Below, piece by piece: positions 1 to 8,817 of a stretch of 46,694 nucleotides of DNA (position 1 is the stretch's first letter; every line of letters begins with the position of its first letter). The DNA comes from Richelia sinica FACHB-800 (GTDB taxonomy: Bacteria > Cyanobacteriota > Cyanobacteriia > Cyanobacteriales > Nostocaceae). The notes below the pieces were generated by a model. That model was not told the DNA's origin, did not search any database, and was given only the letters and a program-made list of their open reading frames with translations. The translations under genes were made by a program, and so were the position numbers. The stretch is taken from assembly GCF_014698825.1 (NCBI RefSeq), contig NZ_JACJTT010000042.1, positions 1-46,694 on the forward strand. The letters are read 5' to 3'.

Positions 1-182
1 ACTGTTATTCAAATGTCTTTTTACACTCAATATGTCTGTTTTTATTCTCAATTAGATGTTTTCTCTCCGTAATTTCCCTCTGTGACAGTTAGGGGGCGGA
101 AGGTGGGATGTAAATATTTAGGAGTAAAGACAAGGAGTTTTGTTAAACAACTCATTATCTTTAACCTCAGCTACTTTTTTAT

Positions 183-1094
183 CTAATACCAAGCTTCAGG
201 AATTAAATCATAGCTACCAGCTTGTTGAATAGGAAAATCCCCTCTCTCTATTCTAGCAATGATTTCAGGTAAAGCCTGAATAAAAGCCGGACTTCTATCT
301 TTAGGATGTAGCGTCCAAGCGTTTGGATTAGTTAAATCTGCACGATAATAATCTGTTTCCTGTAACTTTCTTGTCACCATAATTTCCCATGAATCTAACT
401 TGCCTTTACCTGTGAGATTACTGAGAGTAGTTTTTAATTGATTAGGCAAGTAATTTATCCATTTTTGGCGAAAAGAATACCAAATAATTGGTAAAGGAAG
501 TAATTTATCAAATCTGTTACAATTTATTAAATAAACACGGCTGCCAAAATGTTTTAAAACTTCAAATTTTCCAGATTTATTTTCATTAGTTGGAGGTCCA
601 GCCATCGGACGAATGAACATCATTTTTGGATTTTTTTCCATCAAATTGATGCCTTCCTCAATCCAATTAAAATTAGGATTTTGATACATTAGCATATCGC
701 TATCGAAGTGCAATACATAGTCACTTTTACATTCTTCGATACCAAAAATAGATCCTAAAATAGGATACCCTTTATAGTTGTGAGTAAAGCGAATTGTTCT
801 ACCGAAATGTTTCCGGTACATTTGATTGTGATAGTTAACATCGTAATTTATATCAACGACACGATCTACAACACCAGCTTGCAGTAATTTGTCTGCACAA
901 TCCCGAAGTTCCTCCATCGTACCAATTGACGGGCGATAAACTTTATCCCCTGTGAGTGAAGCTGTATCAACTGCTAAGACTTTTTCCTCAAAAGGGAAGT
1001 TATTTACTTTCACTAAATGAGGAATGGTCTGTAAAATAAAAGAAGTATCCGGTCGCGCCACAAAAATCGACAACGAACAAGTTGCATTTGCCAT
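183..1094 (-). CDS. Glycosyltransferase-like protein (GT-A-type, DxD motif)
   Basis: A 303-aa soluble protein with no signal peptide or membrane segment. The N-terminus (residues 5-45) reads like the first beta strands of a GT-A nucleotide-sugar fold. An acidic DSD motif at 131-133 follows a hydrophobic strand (YVLHF), as expected for the metal/nucleotide-sugar DxD site. The likely role is transfer of a sugar onto a surface glycan or lipid, but donor and acceptor cannot be read. It is the last gene of a minus-strand run (sulfotransferase, propeller protein, APS kinase, this gene), 37 bp after cysC, so it probably works on the same sulfated product. The fold assignment is an inference from the DxD context; the family number is unknown. 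Confidence 0.7.
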   Translation of the reverse strand: MANATCSLSIFVARPDTSFILQTIPHLVKVNNFPFEEKVLAVDTASLTGDKVYRPSIGTMEELRDCADKLLQAGVVDRVVDINYDVNYHNQMYRKHFGRTIRFTHNYKGYPILGSIFGIEECKSDYVLHFDSDMLMYQNPNFNWIEEGINLMEKNPKMMFIRPMAGPPTNENKSGKFEVLKHFGSRVYLINCNRFDKLLPLPIIWYSFRQKWINYLPNQLKTTLSNLTGKGKLDSWEIMVTRKLQETDYYRADLTNPNAWTLHPKDRSPAFIQALPEIIARIERGDFPIQQAGSYDLIPEAWY

Positions 1095-1131
1095 ATTTAC
1101 AATACCTCATACCTGGATACAAAGATTCTAA

Positions 1132-1701
1132 TTACAAACTAGTTAATGATGGTCTCCTGCTAGGGGGAGTGATATACCCTAACTCTTGCAACTTCTTCAA
1201 TACCTTATTTGTGCTGTCATTGACATCTTCAATGTCTGTTGTGCATTCAACATCAGGGTTTAGGGGTATTTCGTAGGGGTCATCAATTCCTGTAAAATTT
1301 TTGATAGCTCCAGAACGCGCTTTTTGATACAAACCTTTTACATCTCGCTGTTCACAAACTGCCAATGGGGCATTGACGTAGACTTCGACAAAATTGCCAA
1401 TAAACTCGCGTACTTCTTGCCGTATGTTTCGATAAGGAGATATAGCCGAAACCAAAACAATAACATCATTTCTCGTGAGTAAGCGAGCCACAAATCCAAT
1501 GCGTCGAATATTTTCGTCTCTATCCTCCTTGCTAAAACCTAACCCTTTAGTCAAATACTGTCGCACAACATCACCATCAAGGACTTCAACTTTATATCCG
1601 TGGGTTTTTAGTTCTTGCTCAATAGCTCGGCTAATAGTAGTTTTACCTGCACCGCTTAAACCTGTTAACCAAATAGTTACACCGCGCTGCGATTGAGTCA
1701 T
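1132..1701 (-). CDS. cysC: Adenylylsulfate (APS) kinase
   Basis: A 189-aa cytosolic P-loop kinase that phosphorylates APS to PAPS using ATP. The Walker A motif GLSGAGKT lies at residues 14-21. The family motif DGDVVR is at 42-47, followed by the LGFSKEDRDENIRRIG stretch that binds APS. The length is normal for a stand-alone CysC with no sulfurylase fusion. A GAGG ribosome binding site lies about 5 nt before the ATG. It sits between a propeller protein (85 bp upstream) and a glycosyltransferase-like gene (37 bp downstream), in a cluster that starts with a sulfotransferase. PAPS is the donor for sulfotransferases, so this copy is probably dedicated to sulfation rather than general assimilation; that last point is inference. 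Confidence 0.95.
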   Translation of the reverse strand: MTQSQRGVTIWLTGLSGAGKTTISRAIEQELKTHGYKVEVLDGDVVRQYLTKGLGFSKEDRDENIRRIGFVARLLTRNDVIVLVSAISPYRNIRQEVREFIGNFVEVYVNAPLAVCEQRDVKGLYQKARSGAIKNFTGIDDPYEIPLNPDVECTTDIEDVNDSTNKVLKKLQELGYITPPSRRPSLTSL

Positions 1702-1786
1702 ACTAACCTCTTTGATTTCGATATGATACTAAACCATGAAAAGCCATATGGTATCAGAATACTTTTGATAATTTTCCTAATTCGGT

Positions 1787-4126
1787 TTAGAGGTATAAGA
1801 AAATTAAAACTACCAACAATAGAATTGCAGAACCTAATATTTTGACTTGTGATTTATTGAGGGGCAATTTTTTGTCTAAACCTAAATAACCGAAAATAAA
1901 ATAACTTACTAAACTGACGATGACAGCAAGTAATAATTTTACGACACGAATGCGGTATACATACAGCCAAAGACCTATAGAGGTAACTAAATCATAGTGA
2001 TTTTCATCATTCTTTGGTAAAGAAATAATTTGCCAAGTATTTCCCCCATTGGTAGATTTATAAACTTCTGTTGTCGACGATCCAAATCCGAAAATTGTCT
2101 GATCGCTTGCATAATTAGGAGAAAAAGCAATTGATTTACCAGCAGATGGAACATTATTCATAGTTGCTAAAGAAATTCCATCATTCCTAACTTTTGTAAA
2201 GGTGACACCTCCATCAATAGTTTTGAATAACCCTCTCCCTCTTGTACTCACTAAAAATGTGCGATCGCTTTGATAGTTGGGGGATATTGCTATACCTTCT
2301 ATATAAGCATGACGACCATAAATTCCTGACAACTCAATCCAGGTTTTACCTGCATCTTTGGTAATCAATAGCCCATCTTCAGTGCCAGCAATAACTGTCC
2401 TATCTTGCTTATAATTTGGAGAAATTGCTAACTGAATTCTACCTGGTTTAATTACAGAGGTACTAGCAGTTAATAGTTGCCAATTTTTTCCTCCATCTAC
2501 ACTTTTATAAATTCCCTTAAGACCAGAAGCATATAATGTTTTATCACTAGAAAAATCAGGTGATATTACTAATGCTAGTGCCTCATTAATACCACGATTT
2601 TCTACTTTACTAATTACTGAAAAATGTCTTCCTTGGTCTATGGATTGATATATTACACCATATTGTGTACCTACATAAATGGTTTTATCTGAAGCAATAT
2701 TAGGTGATGGAATAATAGTCATACCACGGGTGCTATAACCCTTAACATTGGGCAGATTGACTATTTCCCAGTTATCCCCTTGATTGCTAGACTTTAAAAA
2801 CTTGTCCCAGAGTATAGTGGCAAAAATATTTGCATCTTCTCGATAATGAGGAGAAAAGTCTACATCAAAATATCTTCTAGGATCTTGATGTGGTTTCTTA
2901 AAATTTTCTGTCAGTCTAGGTACTTCTAGACCTTTGTTGATAGTTTTCCATGTTGTTCCCCTGTCTTGACTTAGATAAATATTACCTACATAGGTAACAG
3001 CAACAATATTTCCGTCTTTTTCATAATTTGGAGAGACAGCTAAAGCTGTAATAGTTCCTTTAGCTAAAGTTTCTAATTCTTGCCACTTTTCTCCTCCATT
3101 TGTGGATTTAAATAGTCCATTGAATCCAGCGATAAAGATAGTTTTGTCCTGACTAAAACTAGGAGAAATACTTATATCTCCAAAGTGAGGACTTTTAATA
3201 TCATCTGCTTGGGAGTCTTTAGTTAATCCATCACTATATTTCTGCCAAGAATTACCACCATTTTTTGATTGAAATGTTCCTTCATCAGCAGTAGAAACCC
3301 ACAAGGCTAATTTTTGCCCTTTATCAGTCGCAATTTCTATGTCTCTAATATTCTTATCTGCTAAACCTTGATTAATTTCAGAAAAAGAACTAGCTAGTTC
3401 ATTAGTTTTGAGAACCCCTTTTTTCTCTGTTCCTATAAACAAGTTTTTCTCTGTTAAAGAATTAGAGGAAATAGCTATAGCGGTAATAGATCCTGAATTT
3501 TTTATCACACCTTTTCTTTCCCAGGTTTCACCCCTGTCTTTGGATAGATATAAATTTCCTTTTTCGTCACCAATAGCTAAAAAGTCAATATTCTTTGGAG
3601 AAAAACCAATAGCAGTAATTTTGGTATTATCTTTAATTACAGAATACCAATTATTGCCTCCGTCCTTAGTTTTATACAGTCCTTTTTTGAGTCCAGCTGC
3701 TAAAATTATATTAGGATCTTCAGTAGGTACAGTAAGTAAATCGATATCCAAATTTTCTAAGCCTTGATTGGTTTTCTTCCAAGATTCTCCCTCATCATCA
3801 GACTTGTATATTCCATCTCCCGCAGAGGAAACAAAAAGAATTTTCTTATTACTATGCAATATAACCAGAGAGTTTAAATCAAAATGATTATCTAATCCTT
3901 GTACTATTCTTTTCCAACTTTCCCCTCCATTATTTGATTTGAATAAGTTAGATCTAACAATAATAAACAAGGTTTTATCTTCAGGATAATTGGGAGAAAT
4001 GTCTACTTGGGAAACTACATCATGTGGTCTGTGAGCTAAGGCAGTATTAACATGTAAACATAAAACTATAAACACAATAAATACAGCATAACTGAGATGT
4101 TTAAAAAGAGACAATATATTTTTCAT
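1787..4126 (-). CDS. Asp-box (BNR/YCF48-like, sortilin-type) beta-propeller membrane protein
   Basis: A 779-aa protein with a Sec signal peptide (residues about 1-31, ending ALA) and about 13 Asp-box repeats of the form S-x-(D/N)-x-G-x-x-W (for example SNNGGESW, TKDGGNNW, SVDGGKNW, STNGGNTW) spread over residues 60-700. This is the pattern of sortilin/Vps10 or YCF48-like beta-propellers. Two hydrophobic segments at the C-terminus (roughly 715-740 and 758-779) should anchor it with the propeller outside the cytosol. The propellers probably bind protein or glycan; no hydrolase active site was recognised. It lies between the sulfotransferase (51 bp) and cysC (85 bp), so co-transcription is likely. 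The role in the cluster is unknown; receptor or assembly factor for the sulfated product is a guess. Confidence 0.85.
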   Translation of the reverse strand: MKNILSLFKHLSYAVFIVFIVLCLHVNTALAHRPHDVVSQVDISPNYPEDKTLFIIVRSNLFKSNNGGESWKRIVQGLDNHFDLNSLVILHSNKKILFVSSAGDGIYKSDDEGESWKKTNQGLENLDIDLLTVPTEDPNIILAAGLKKGLYKTKDGGNNWYSVIKDNTKITAIGFSPKNIDFLAIGDEKGNLYLSKDRGETWERKGVIKNSGSITAIAISSNSLTEKNLFIGTEKKGVLKTNELASSFSEINQGLADKNIRDIEIATDKGQKLALWVSTADEGTFQSKNGGNSWQKYSDGLTKDSQADDIKSPHFGDISISPSFSQDKTIFIAGFNGLFKSTNGGEKWQELETLAKGTITALAVSPNYEKDGNIVAVTYVGNIYLSQDRGTTWKTINKGLEVPRLTENFKKPHQDPRRYFDVDFSPHYREDANIFATILWDKFLKSSNQGDNWEIVNLPNVKGYSTRGMTIIPSPNIASDKTIYVGTQYGVIYQSIDQGRHFSVISKVENRGINEALALVISPDFSSDKTLYASGLKGIYKSVDGGKNWQLLTASTSVIKPGRIQLAISPNYKQDRTVIAGTEDGLLITKDAGKTWIELSGIYGRHAYIEGIAISPNYQSDRTFLVSTRGRGLFKTIDGGVTFTKVRNDGISLATMNNVPSAGKSIAFSPNYASDQTIFGFGSSTTEVYKSTNGGNTWQIISLPKNDENHYDLVTSIGLWLYVYRIRVVKLLLAVIVSLVSYFIFGYLGLDKKLPLNKSQVKILGSAILLLVVLIFLYL

Positions 4127-4177
4127 TTTTGTCTTGATTAAAAAATAATGCCTGGATATTAACTACTAAATTACCGA

Positions 4178-4990
4178 CTAAATAGAACTGCAATATTGGC
4201 CAAGTGTTGTATAACATTCATTAAAGTAATGTGAAGCTTTTTCTATTGCTTCAATAGAAATATTGGCTTCTAATTTTCTCTGTTCTTTGATAATACGACC
4301 AGCTTTGATATTCTCTGATGAATCACCAATCCCCTTGATTCCTGTAGTATGGAGAATTTCATATTCTTCTGAGAATGCCGTCTTAGTTTCCAGAAAATTT
4401 TGTAATTTTACAAATACTGAATTACTTTGGTTCACAAGTTGGTCATAATCTAACCATAGGGTATGCTCTTTACTGTTGATGAGTTTTGCATATCTTTCTA
4501 GAGTTAATAAACGATCTATGTAATAATTTAAAGCTTTTTCTTCACTCCAGTTAGGTTTGATATTCAAAATACTAGCCAAGGTTCTTTTTGGCTCTCTCAC
4601 TAAGAAAATGGCATATATTTTTTCTGAAGTCAGGAAGTTCTCTGCTAAAATTTTGTGGTTGTGTAGAACTTTATCTAAAATATATTTATGGGACATATTA
4701 ATCTGACGAAGTTTCCCATAAACTTTAAATAATAATTGTTTAATATCTGATTCGTCGTTATAATTGATGTGAGTTTCTCCATAACCTATTATTTCTGGAT
4801 TGGAGTTGAGAATATGAGTAAATAGGGAAGATCCAGAACGCATATGGCTAAGAATGAAAATAGCCCTGTAGGGATTCTTTCTCCAGCGAATTTGATAAGG
4901 ATCTTTAACACCAAAAATACGATATTCATAATACTTGTCAATAATATTATTTTTCGAATTTCTCAGAGATGAACGCAGTTTATTTTCCAT
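4178..4990 (-). CDS. PAPS-dependent sulfotransferase family protein
   Basis: A 270-aa protein with the two PAPS-binding elements of the sulfotransferase superfamily. The 5'-phosphosulfate loop is at residues 47-60 (FILSHMRSGSSLF, with RSGSS at 51-55). The 3'-phosphate motif is at 129-141 (FLVREPKRTLASI, with R132 and S140). It transfers sulfate from PAPS to a hydroxyl or amine; the acceptor cannot be deduced. It has no signal peptide, so it acts in the cytosol or at the inner membrane face. It is the first gene of a minus-strand run whose third gene, cysC, makes PAPS. An AT-rich gap of about 800 bp upstream probably contains the promoter. Family call firm, substrate unknown. Confidence 0.88.
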   Translation of the reverse strand: MENKLRSSLRNSKNNIIDKYYEYRIFGVKDPYQIRWRKNPYRAIFILSHMRSGSSLFTHILNSNPEIIGYGETHINYNDESDIKQLLFKVYGKLRQINMSHKYILDKVLHNHKILAENFLTSEKIYAIFLVREPKRTLASILNIKPNWSEEKALNYYIDRLLTLERYAKLINSKEHTLWLDYDQLVNQSNSVFVKLQNFLETKTAFSEEYEILHTTGIKGIGDSSENIKAGRIIKEQRKLEANISIEAIEKASHYFNECYTTLGQYCSSI

Positions 4991-5791
4991 GGTTTTTAGG
5001 TGGAGTTAAAAGCAGGGTTAGAACGTAAAGAGTAATTTAATTTTCTTTTGAACCTAGAGAGAATGAATAATATGTTAAATTTTTCAGACAAGAAAATATT
5101 TGGATTAATATTTTCTATGTATAAATACTAGCATTTTCGTGTTGTGATTATTAATGAACATTGGCAAATGATGATATTCATGAGATATAAATATCTTTGT
5201 CAATCAATTTTATGAATCTATGAAAAACTCATCGCTAAGAACTCTATTAATTGCATAATGTCCACGAAGAAATACAACCAAAGCCAAGCATTGGGTATTA
5301 CGCAGCAAAAATAACCACTTATGCAATTAGTTATTTAGATGTTAAATTTTCTACGGTGTCATTAAACAGTAATTACTTGGACATTTATTGCGTTTGGTTA
5401 CTTATTAAAGTTCTTAATATAGGTGTAATTTACATTTATCACCAATCTCAAGGTCAGTTCAAGCTTTTTATCAAATCTTTAATATGTAAACTAAAGTATT
5501 TATTGGTTGACAAAAATAAATATTTATGTAATTCGTACACTTAGAGGTTATCTCTCTTCTGTTAGTCTCCGAAAACACTTGCCATTGCTAAATTCTGGAA
5601 CAGTTGTGTGGAAGGCGATAAGCGAAGCTATGGTTGTAAAGTATTATCAATGACTTTATACTCGTATATTGTCACTTAGTAGATATGCAATACTTGATAC
5701 TTTTATTTTACATATTCAGTGTTTATCCAACTAGGTGCAAGATATCAGTTATGGTATGGCTAATGATGAGCTTTTAATAATGGAATTATTT
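4991..5791. other. AT-rich intergenic region without a convincing gene
   Basis: An 801-bp strongly AT-rich spacer between the sulfotransferase and mutT (both minus strand). A 97-codon plus-strand reading frame at 5251-5544 has low-complexity AT-driven composition, no ribosome binding site and no recognisable motif, so it is not called a gene. The left part must hold the promoter of the sulfotransferase cluster. A GCGATAAGCGAAGC-like piece near 5615 resembles the short dispersed repeats common in Nostoc genomes. Confidence 0.5.
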
Positions 5792-6202
5792 CTAACTTTT
5801 CTTTAAAGCAGCAATAATTTCCACATTTGCTTCAGGGAAAGTAAAATTATCTAGTTCATCTAAATTTACCCACCGAACTTCTGCACATTCTATCGCTTGG
5901 GGTACTCCTGCTAAATGACGGCAATGATGTACTGTTAAACTTACCTGTAAGTGCGTGTAAGTGTGATGAATAGTAATTAGATGTTCTCCTACTGTTACCT
6001 CTATTCCCAATTCCTCAGCAATTTCTCTTTGAATACACTGCTGAATTGTTTCACCAGATTCAACCTTACCTCCAGGAAATTCCCATAAACCACCCATAGG
6101 CCCTTGGGGAAGACGACGGTCAATTAAAATTTGTCCTTGGTCATTCCAAATTATGGCCACACCAATAATTTTATGGGGTGGATTAGAGATAGCATTGGTC
6201 AT
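5792..6202 (-). CDS. mutT: 8-oxo-dGTP diphosphatase MutT (Nudix hydrolase)
   Basis: A 136-aa Nudix hydrolase. The complete Nudix box lies at residues 45-67 (G-x5-E-x7-REIAEELGI), after the LWEFPGGK strand typical of MutT. It hydrolyses oxidised dGTP (8-oxo-dGTP) to the monophosphate, preventing A-to-C transversions; the acidic box residues bind Mg2+. The length is that of stand-alone MutT. It is transcribed alone, with 228 bp separating it from the DUF760 gene upstream. Nudix specificity is hard to predict, so another nucleotide substrate is possible, although the GGLWEFPGGKVE context strongly favours the MutT branch. Confidence 0.88.
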   Translation of the reverse strand: MTNAISNPPHKIIGVAIIWNDQGQILIDRRLPQGPMGGLWEFPGGKVESGETIQQCIQREIAEELGIEVTVGEHLITIHHTYTHLQVSLTVHHCRHLAGVPQAIECAEVRWVNLDELDNFTFPEANVEIIAALKKS

Positions 6203-6430
6203 AAAAATCTATCACTCATTAACGACAAAAAACTCGGCAGACTAAACTGTTTCTGTCGAGTTTGTTATGTATTACCAGATTGATAATTATAGCACTTTTA
6301 TACAAAAAACAGTAAATACTGACTAATCTACGCTATAAGTTAGAGACTTTTCCTAATAAATGTACATCTAGTGCCAAATCGGCACTTGAGAGGGGGACAA
6401 ACAAAGTTGATGAATATGGGTAGTCATAAT

Positions 6431-6778
6431 TTATTCAGCAGCTTCACTGTGGTAAGATTCTGTTCCTTGTAAAGCTAAATCAAAGTTCATTCTCTGTTCT
6501 GCATTTCTCAGAAAATAACCACTAATCATCGCCGAAGCTAACAGCCGACCTAAACTTTCAGGATTGGTGGTGATGTTCACACCAAAGTGCTCTGAGGGTA
6601 AGTTACCTAACAGTCCAACAATATTTTTTTCCATCACCTGAAACACTTCAGGGGAGGAAGGTTTAGATAATTGAGATACAGTTTCTGGACTTAAGGATCT
6701 AACGTACTGCCAGAATAAGTTACCTGTTTCCGATTCACTGTGAAAGAATTCCGATACCCGATTAGATGAATTATTCAT
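6431..6778 (-). CDS. DUF760 family protein
   Basis: A 115-aa soluble protein resembling the DUF760 family of cyanobacteria and plastids: an N-terminal FWQYVRSLSPETVSQLSKP stretch, then EVFQVMEKNIVGLLGNLPSEHF, then a helix with RLLASAMISGYFLRNAEQRM. The biochemical function of the family is not established here. A strong Shine-Dalgarno sequence (AGGAGGT, minus strand, 6784-6790) sits 5 nt before the ATG and fixes the start. An ATTAGTT/AACTAAT palindrome lies about 65 bp upstream and could be an operator. The gene is flanked by the sigma factor (same strand, 305 bp upstream) and mutT. Confidence 0.8.
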   Translation of the reverse strand: MNNSSNRVSEFFHSESETGNLFWQYVRSLSPETVSQLSKPSSPEVFQVMEKNIVGLLGNLPSEHFGVNITTNPESLGRLLASAMISGYFLRNAEQRMNFDLALQGTESYHSEAAE

Positions 6779-6843
6779 TTCTTACCTCCTGTCGTCTGAG
6801 AACTAATAACTTATGTTGTATGTTATTTCAGAGGGAATGACGT

Positions 6844-6859
6844 ATTAGTTTCAACTAAT
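6844..6859. promoter_or_regulatory. Perfect 7-bp inverted repeat upstream of the DUF760 gene
   Basis: ATTAGTT-TC-AACTAAT is a perfect dyad with 2-nt spacing. It lies about 65-80 bp upstream of the DUF760 start codon. The spacing is too short for a stable RNA hairpin, so a protein operator is the more natural reading. No known cyanobacterial regulator consensus (NtcA, LexA, Fur) was matched. Confidence 0.3.
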
Positions 6860-7083
6860 GTAACAGTTTTTTTCTGGGTAGGAAGTCGGTTAAACCGTAC
6901 TGATGAAGGTGTGTTGTTGCGACTAAGTTAATGGGTAATAACAGAAGCGTTCAAGAACATCGAACCCATGACATTGTCATCGGTCAAAAATAGAATAAGA
7001 GAAGCAATATTTACAAACCTATGAACATAGCCATTGGACTATGCACAAGAATCACTCCACTGGTCAAATGGCATCTAGTCTAG
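6860..7083. other. Intergenic spacer, sigma factor to DUF760 gene
   Basis: This is the remainder of the 305-bp spacer between the sigma factor stop and the DUF760 start. It contains a short dyad (ATGACA-T-TGTCAT near 6970) and no open frame with coding character. It must hold the DUF760 promoter; no confident -10 or -35 was assigned. Confidence 0.4.
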
Positions 7084-8040
7084 CTAACTTGCCAGATACT
7101 CATTCATGGTGTTTTTAGACTTGCGGAGTTTATTTAAGGCTTCCCGTTCAATTTGTCTGACTCTTTCACGACTGATATTGAGAATTTCACCTATTTTGGC
7201 TAGAGTTAAGGCTTGTCCATCAGCTAACCCAAAACGTAAGGTAATCACTTCCTTTTGCTGAGGGGTCAGGTCGGACATGAGTTGTGCTAGATCATTGGAC
7301 AAAGAAGACTGCATAACAAAGTCTTCAGGGGTAGCACCGGTGTCCTCCAGCATTTCACCTAGTTCTGTGTCGTAATTATCTCCTAAGCGTAAATCTAAGG
7401 ATAAAGGTAAACGGGCTTTTTCTAGATACTCACGTACCTGTTTGGGGGTCAGGTCTAATTCTTGCGCTAGTTCCGTCATGGATGGTGCGCGTCCCAGTTG
7501 TTGGGAGAGTTGACGTTGCGCTTTTTTGATTTTATTCAGTTTTTCGGTGATGTGTATGGGTAAGCGAATTGTCCGTGCTTTTTCTGCTATGGCACGGGTA
7601 ATTGCTTGACGAATCCACCAATAGGCATATGTAGAGAATCTATAACCTTTGGTTGGATCAAACTTTTCTACACCCCGCTGCATTCCAATACTACCTTCTT
7701 GGATTAAGTCCAGTAGGTCAACGTTGCGCTTGATGTATTTTTTCGCGACAGAAACCACCAATCGCAGATTCGCTTCTACCATTTTACGCTTGGCAATTTC
7801 ACCTTCTGCGATCGCTTCATTTAATTCAGCAGGATCTAAGGTTGTAGCTGCTGCCCATTCTTCTAAAGTTGGTTGACGGCCTAGTGTTTGAGCAAGACCT
7901 TCTCTGACTTCATACAAAGCGGTAGAGCGCTGTACCTGTTTACCGTAATGAATTTCTTCTTCATGGGTTAGCAGCGGTACACGGCCTATCTCTCGCAGGT
8001 AAGTCCGCACGAGGTCTGTGGCTGTCTGAGCGGTCTTCAT
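7084..8040 (-). CDS. sigD: Group 2 RNA polymerase sigma-70 factor (SigD-like)
   Basis: A 318-aa sigma-70 family protein with regions 1.2 ([18 protein letters not shown], residues 8-25), 2.1-2.4 ([12 protein letters not shown] through the [17 protein letters not shown] helix that reads the -10), region 3, and 4.2 at the C-terminus ([18 protein letters not shown]). It lacks the long N-terminal region 1.1 of the principal sigma factor SigA, so it is a non-essential group 2 factor, a class used in cyanobacteria for stress, carbon/nitrogen and light responses. It lies downstream of carB and dps on the same strand. From memory, Anabaena PCC 7120 has the same order at alr3808 (dps), alr3809 (carB), alr3810 (sigD); the symbol rests on this unverified synteny. 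Confidence 0.9.
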   Translation of the reverse strand: MKTAQTATDLVRTYLREIGRVPLLTHEEEIHYGKQVQRSTALYEVREGLAQTLGRQPTLEEWAAATTLDPAELNEAIAEGEIAKRKMVEANLRLVVSVAKKYIKRNVDLLDLIQEGSIGMQRGVEKFDPTKGYRFSTYAYWWIRQAITRAIAEKARTIRLPIHITEKLNKIKKAQRQLSQQLGRAPSMTELAQELDLTPKQVREYLEKARLPLSLDLRLGDNYDTELGEMLEDTGATPEDFVMQSSLSNDLAQLMSDLTPQQKEVITLRFGLADGQALTLAKIGEILNISRERVRQIEREALNKLRKSKNTMNEYLAS

Positions 8041-8817
8041 AGCGGTACTCTTTGGTAATAAGGGGTTTTCTGCTAGGGTGATTCACTGACTAAGTGCTGG
8101 CACAGATAAATACCTATGCTTTTTGATGCAACTTTTTTACCGGATTAAGTTGGCTGTTGATATTGAGTCTCATTAAGTTTCTAATTGCTCAAGGTTACAG
8201 CTATTTTTTAGTTTTTGGAAGTATCTATAGTCAGATACTCGGTAGCGAGTGCAACATTTTTTGTGTTTTTTTCAGTGTTAACAATTGTAACATTTATGAG
8301 AATTTTGTGACTACCGAAAATACCGTAATTGTTAAGTGCGCTTCTGGGGGGAGATACGGAATCTTAATCAATATCATACATTCAAGCTAATTGCTTATTT
8401 CCTGCTATGGGGAAAGGAACTCCTCATATTTGTTAAAATATCTCAATGATAACCATAACGATTTTCTTATAATGTTTGTTTAACTTTTCTGCGGGGGAGG
8501 CAGGAAGAAAAGGGTTATGGTTCTAGGAGAGGCAAGGGAAAATACTTCTGACAGAGCAAGATGACTTAAGCCCTACTCTTGCACTCTGACAAAATGAGAA
8601 AAATTAAAACTTAAAAACAGATTTTCTTGATTAATATGTATTTAAAGCTACAAATAACCTAATAATTTTCAGGTAAGGCAGTGGAAAGCTCAGAGTTTTT
8701 GACACTCCCCTGATGAGAAGTCAGGAGAGTTGAGGTTGACAGACCATGATGGTGAGTGCAAACTATTGTCTTTACTACACTGCACACCCCATGCTGATGA
8801 CCAATCAGTCCTAGTGA
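8041..8817. other. Intergenic region between carB and the sigma factor
   Basis: A 777-bp spacer with no convincing gene. A 77-codon plus-strand frame at 8157-8390 lacks a ribosome binding site and coding character. The length suggests that the sigma factor has its own promoter and a long leader rather than relying on read-through from carB. A hairpin at 8704-8730, just after carB, is listed separately. Confidence 0.5.
8704..8730 (-). terminator. Imperfect hairpin downstream of carB
   Basis: ACTCCCCTGA pairs with TCAGGAGAGT (one mismatch in 10 bp, 7-nt loop), about 90 bp past the carB stop codon. There is no uridine run after it on the minus strand, so it may be a processing or stability hairpin rather than an intrinsic terminator. 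Confidence 0.4.

Noticed and set aside
3408-3767. 119-codon open frame opposite the propeller gene
   Set aside because: Shadow of the repeated Asp-box coding sequence on the minus strand.
5251-5544. 97-codon plus-strand open frame
   Set aside because: AT-driven composition, no ribosome binding site, no motif or family resemblance.
8157-8390. 77-codon plus-strand open frame in the carB/sigma spacer
   Set aside because: No Shine-Dalgarno, odd Cys/Phe-rich composition; the region more likely holds the sigma factor leader.
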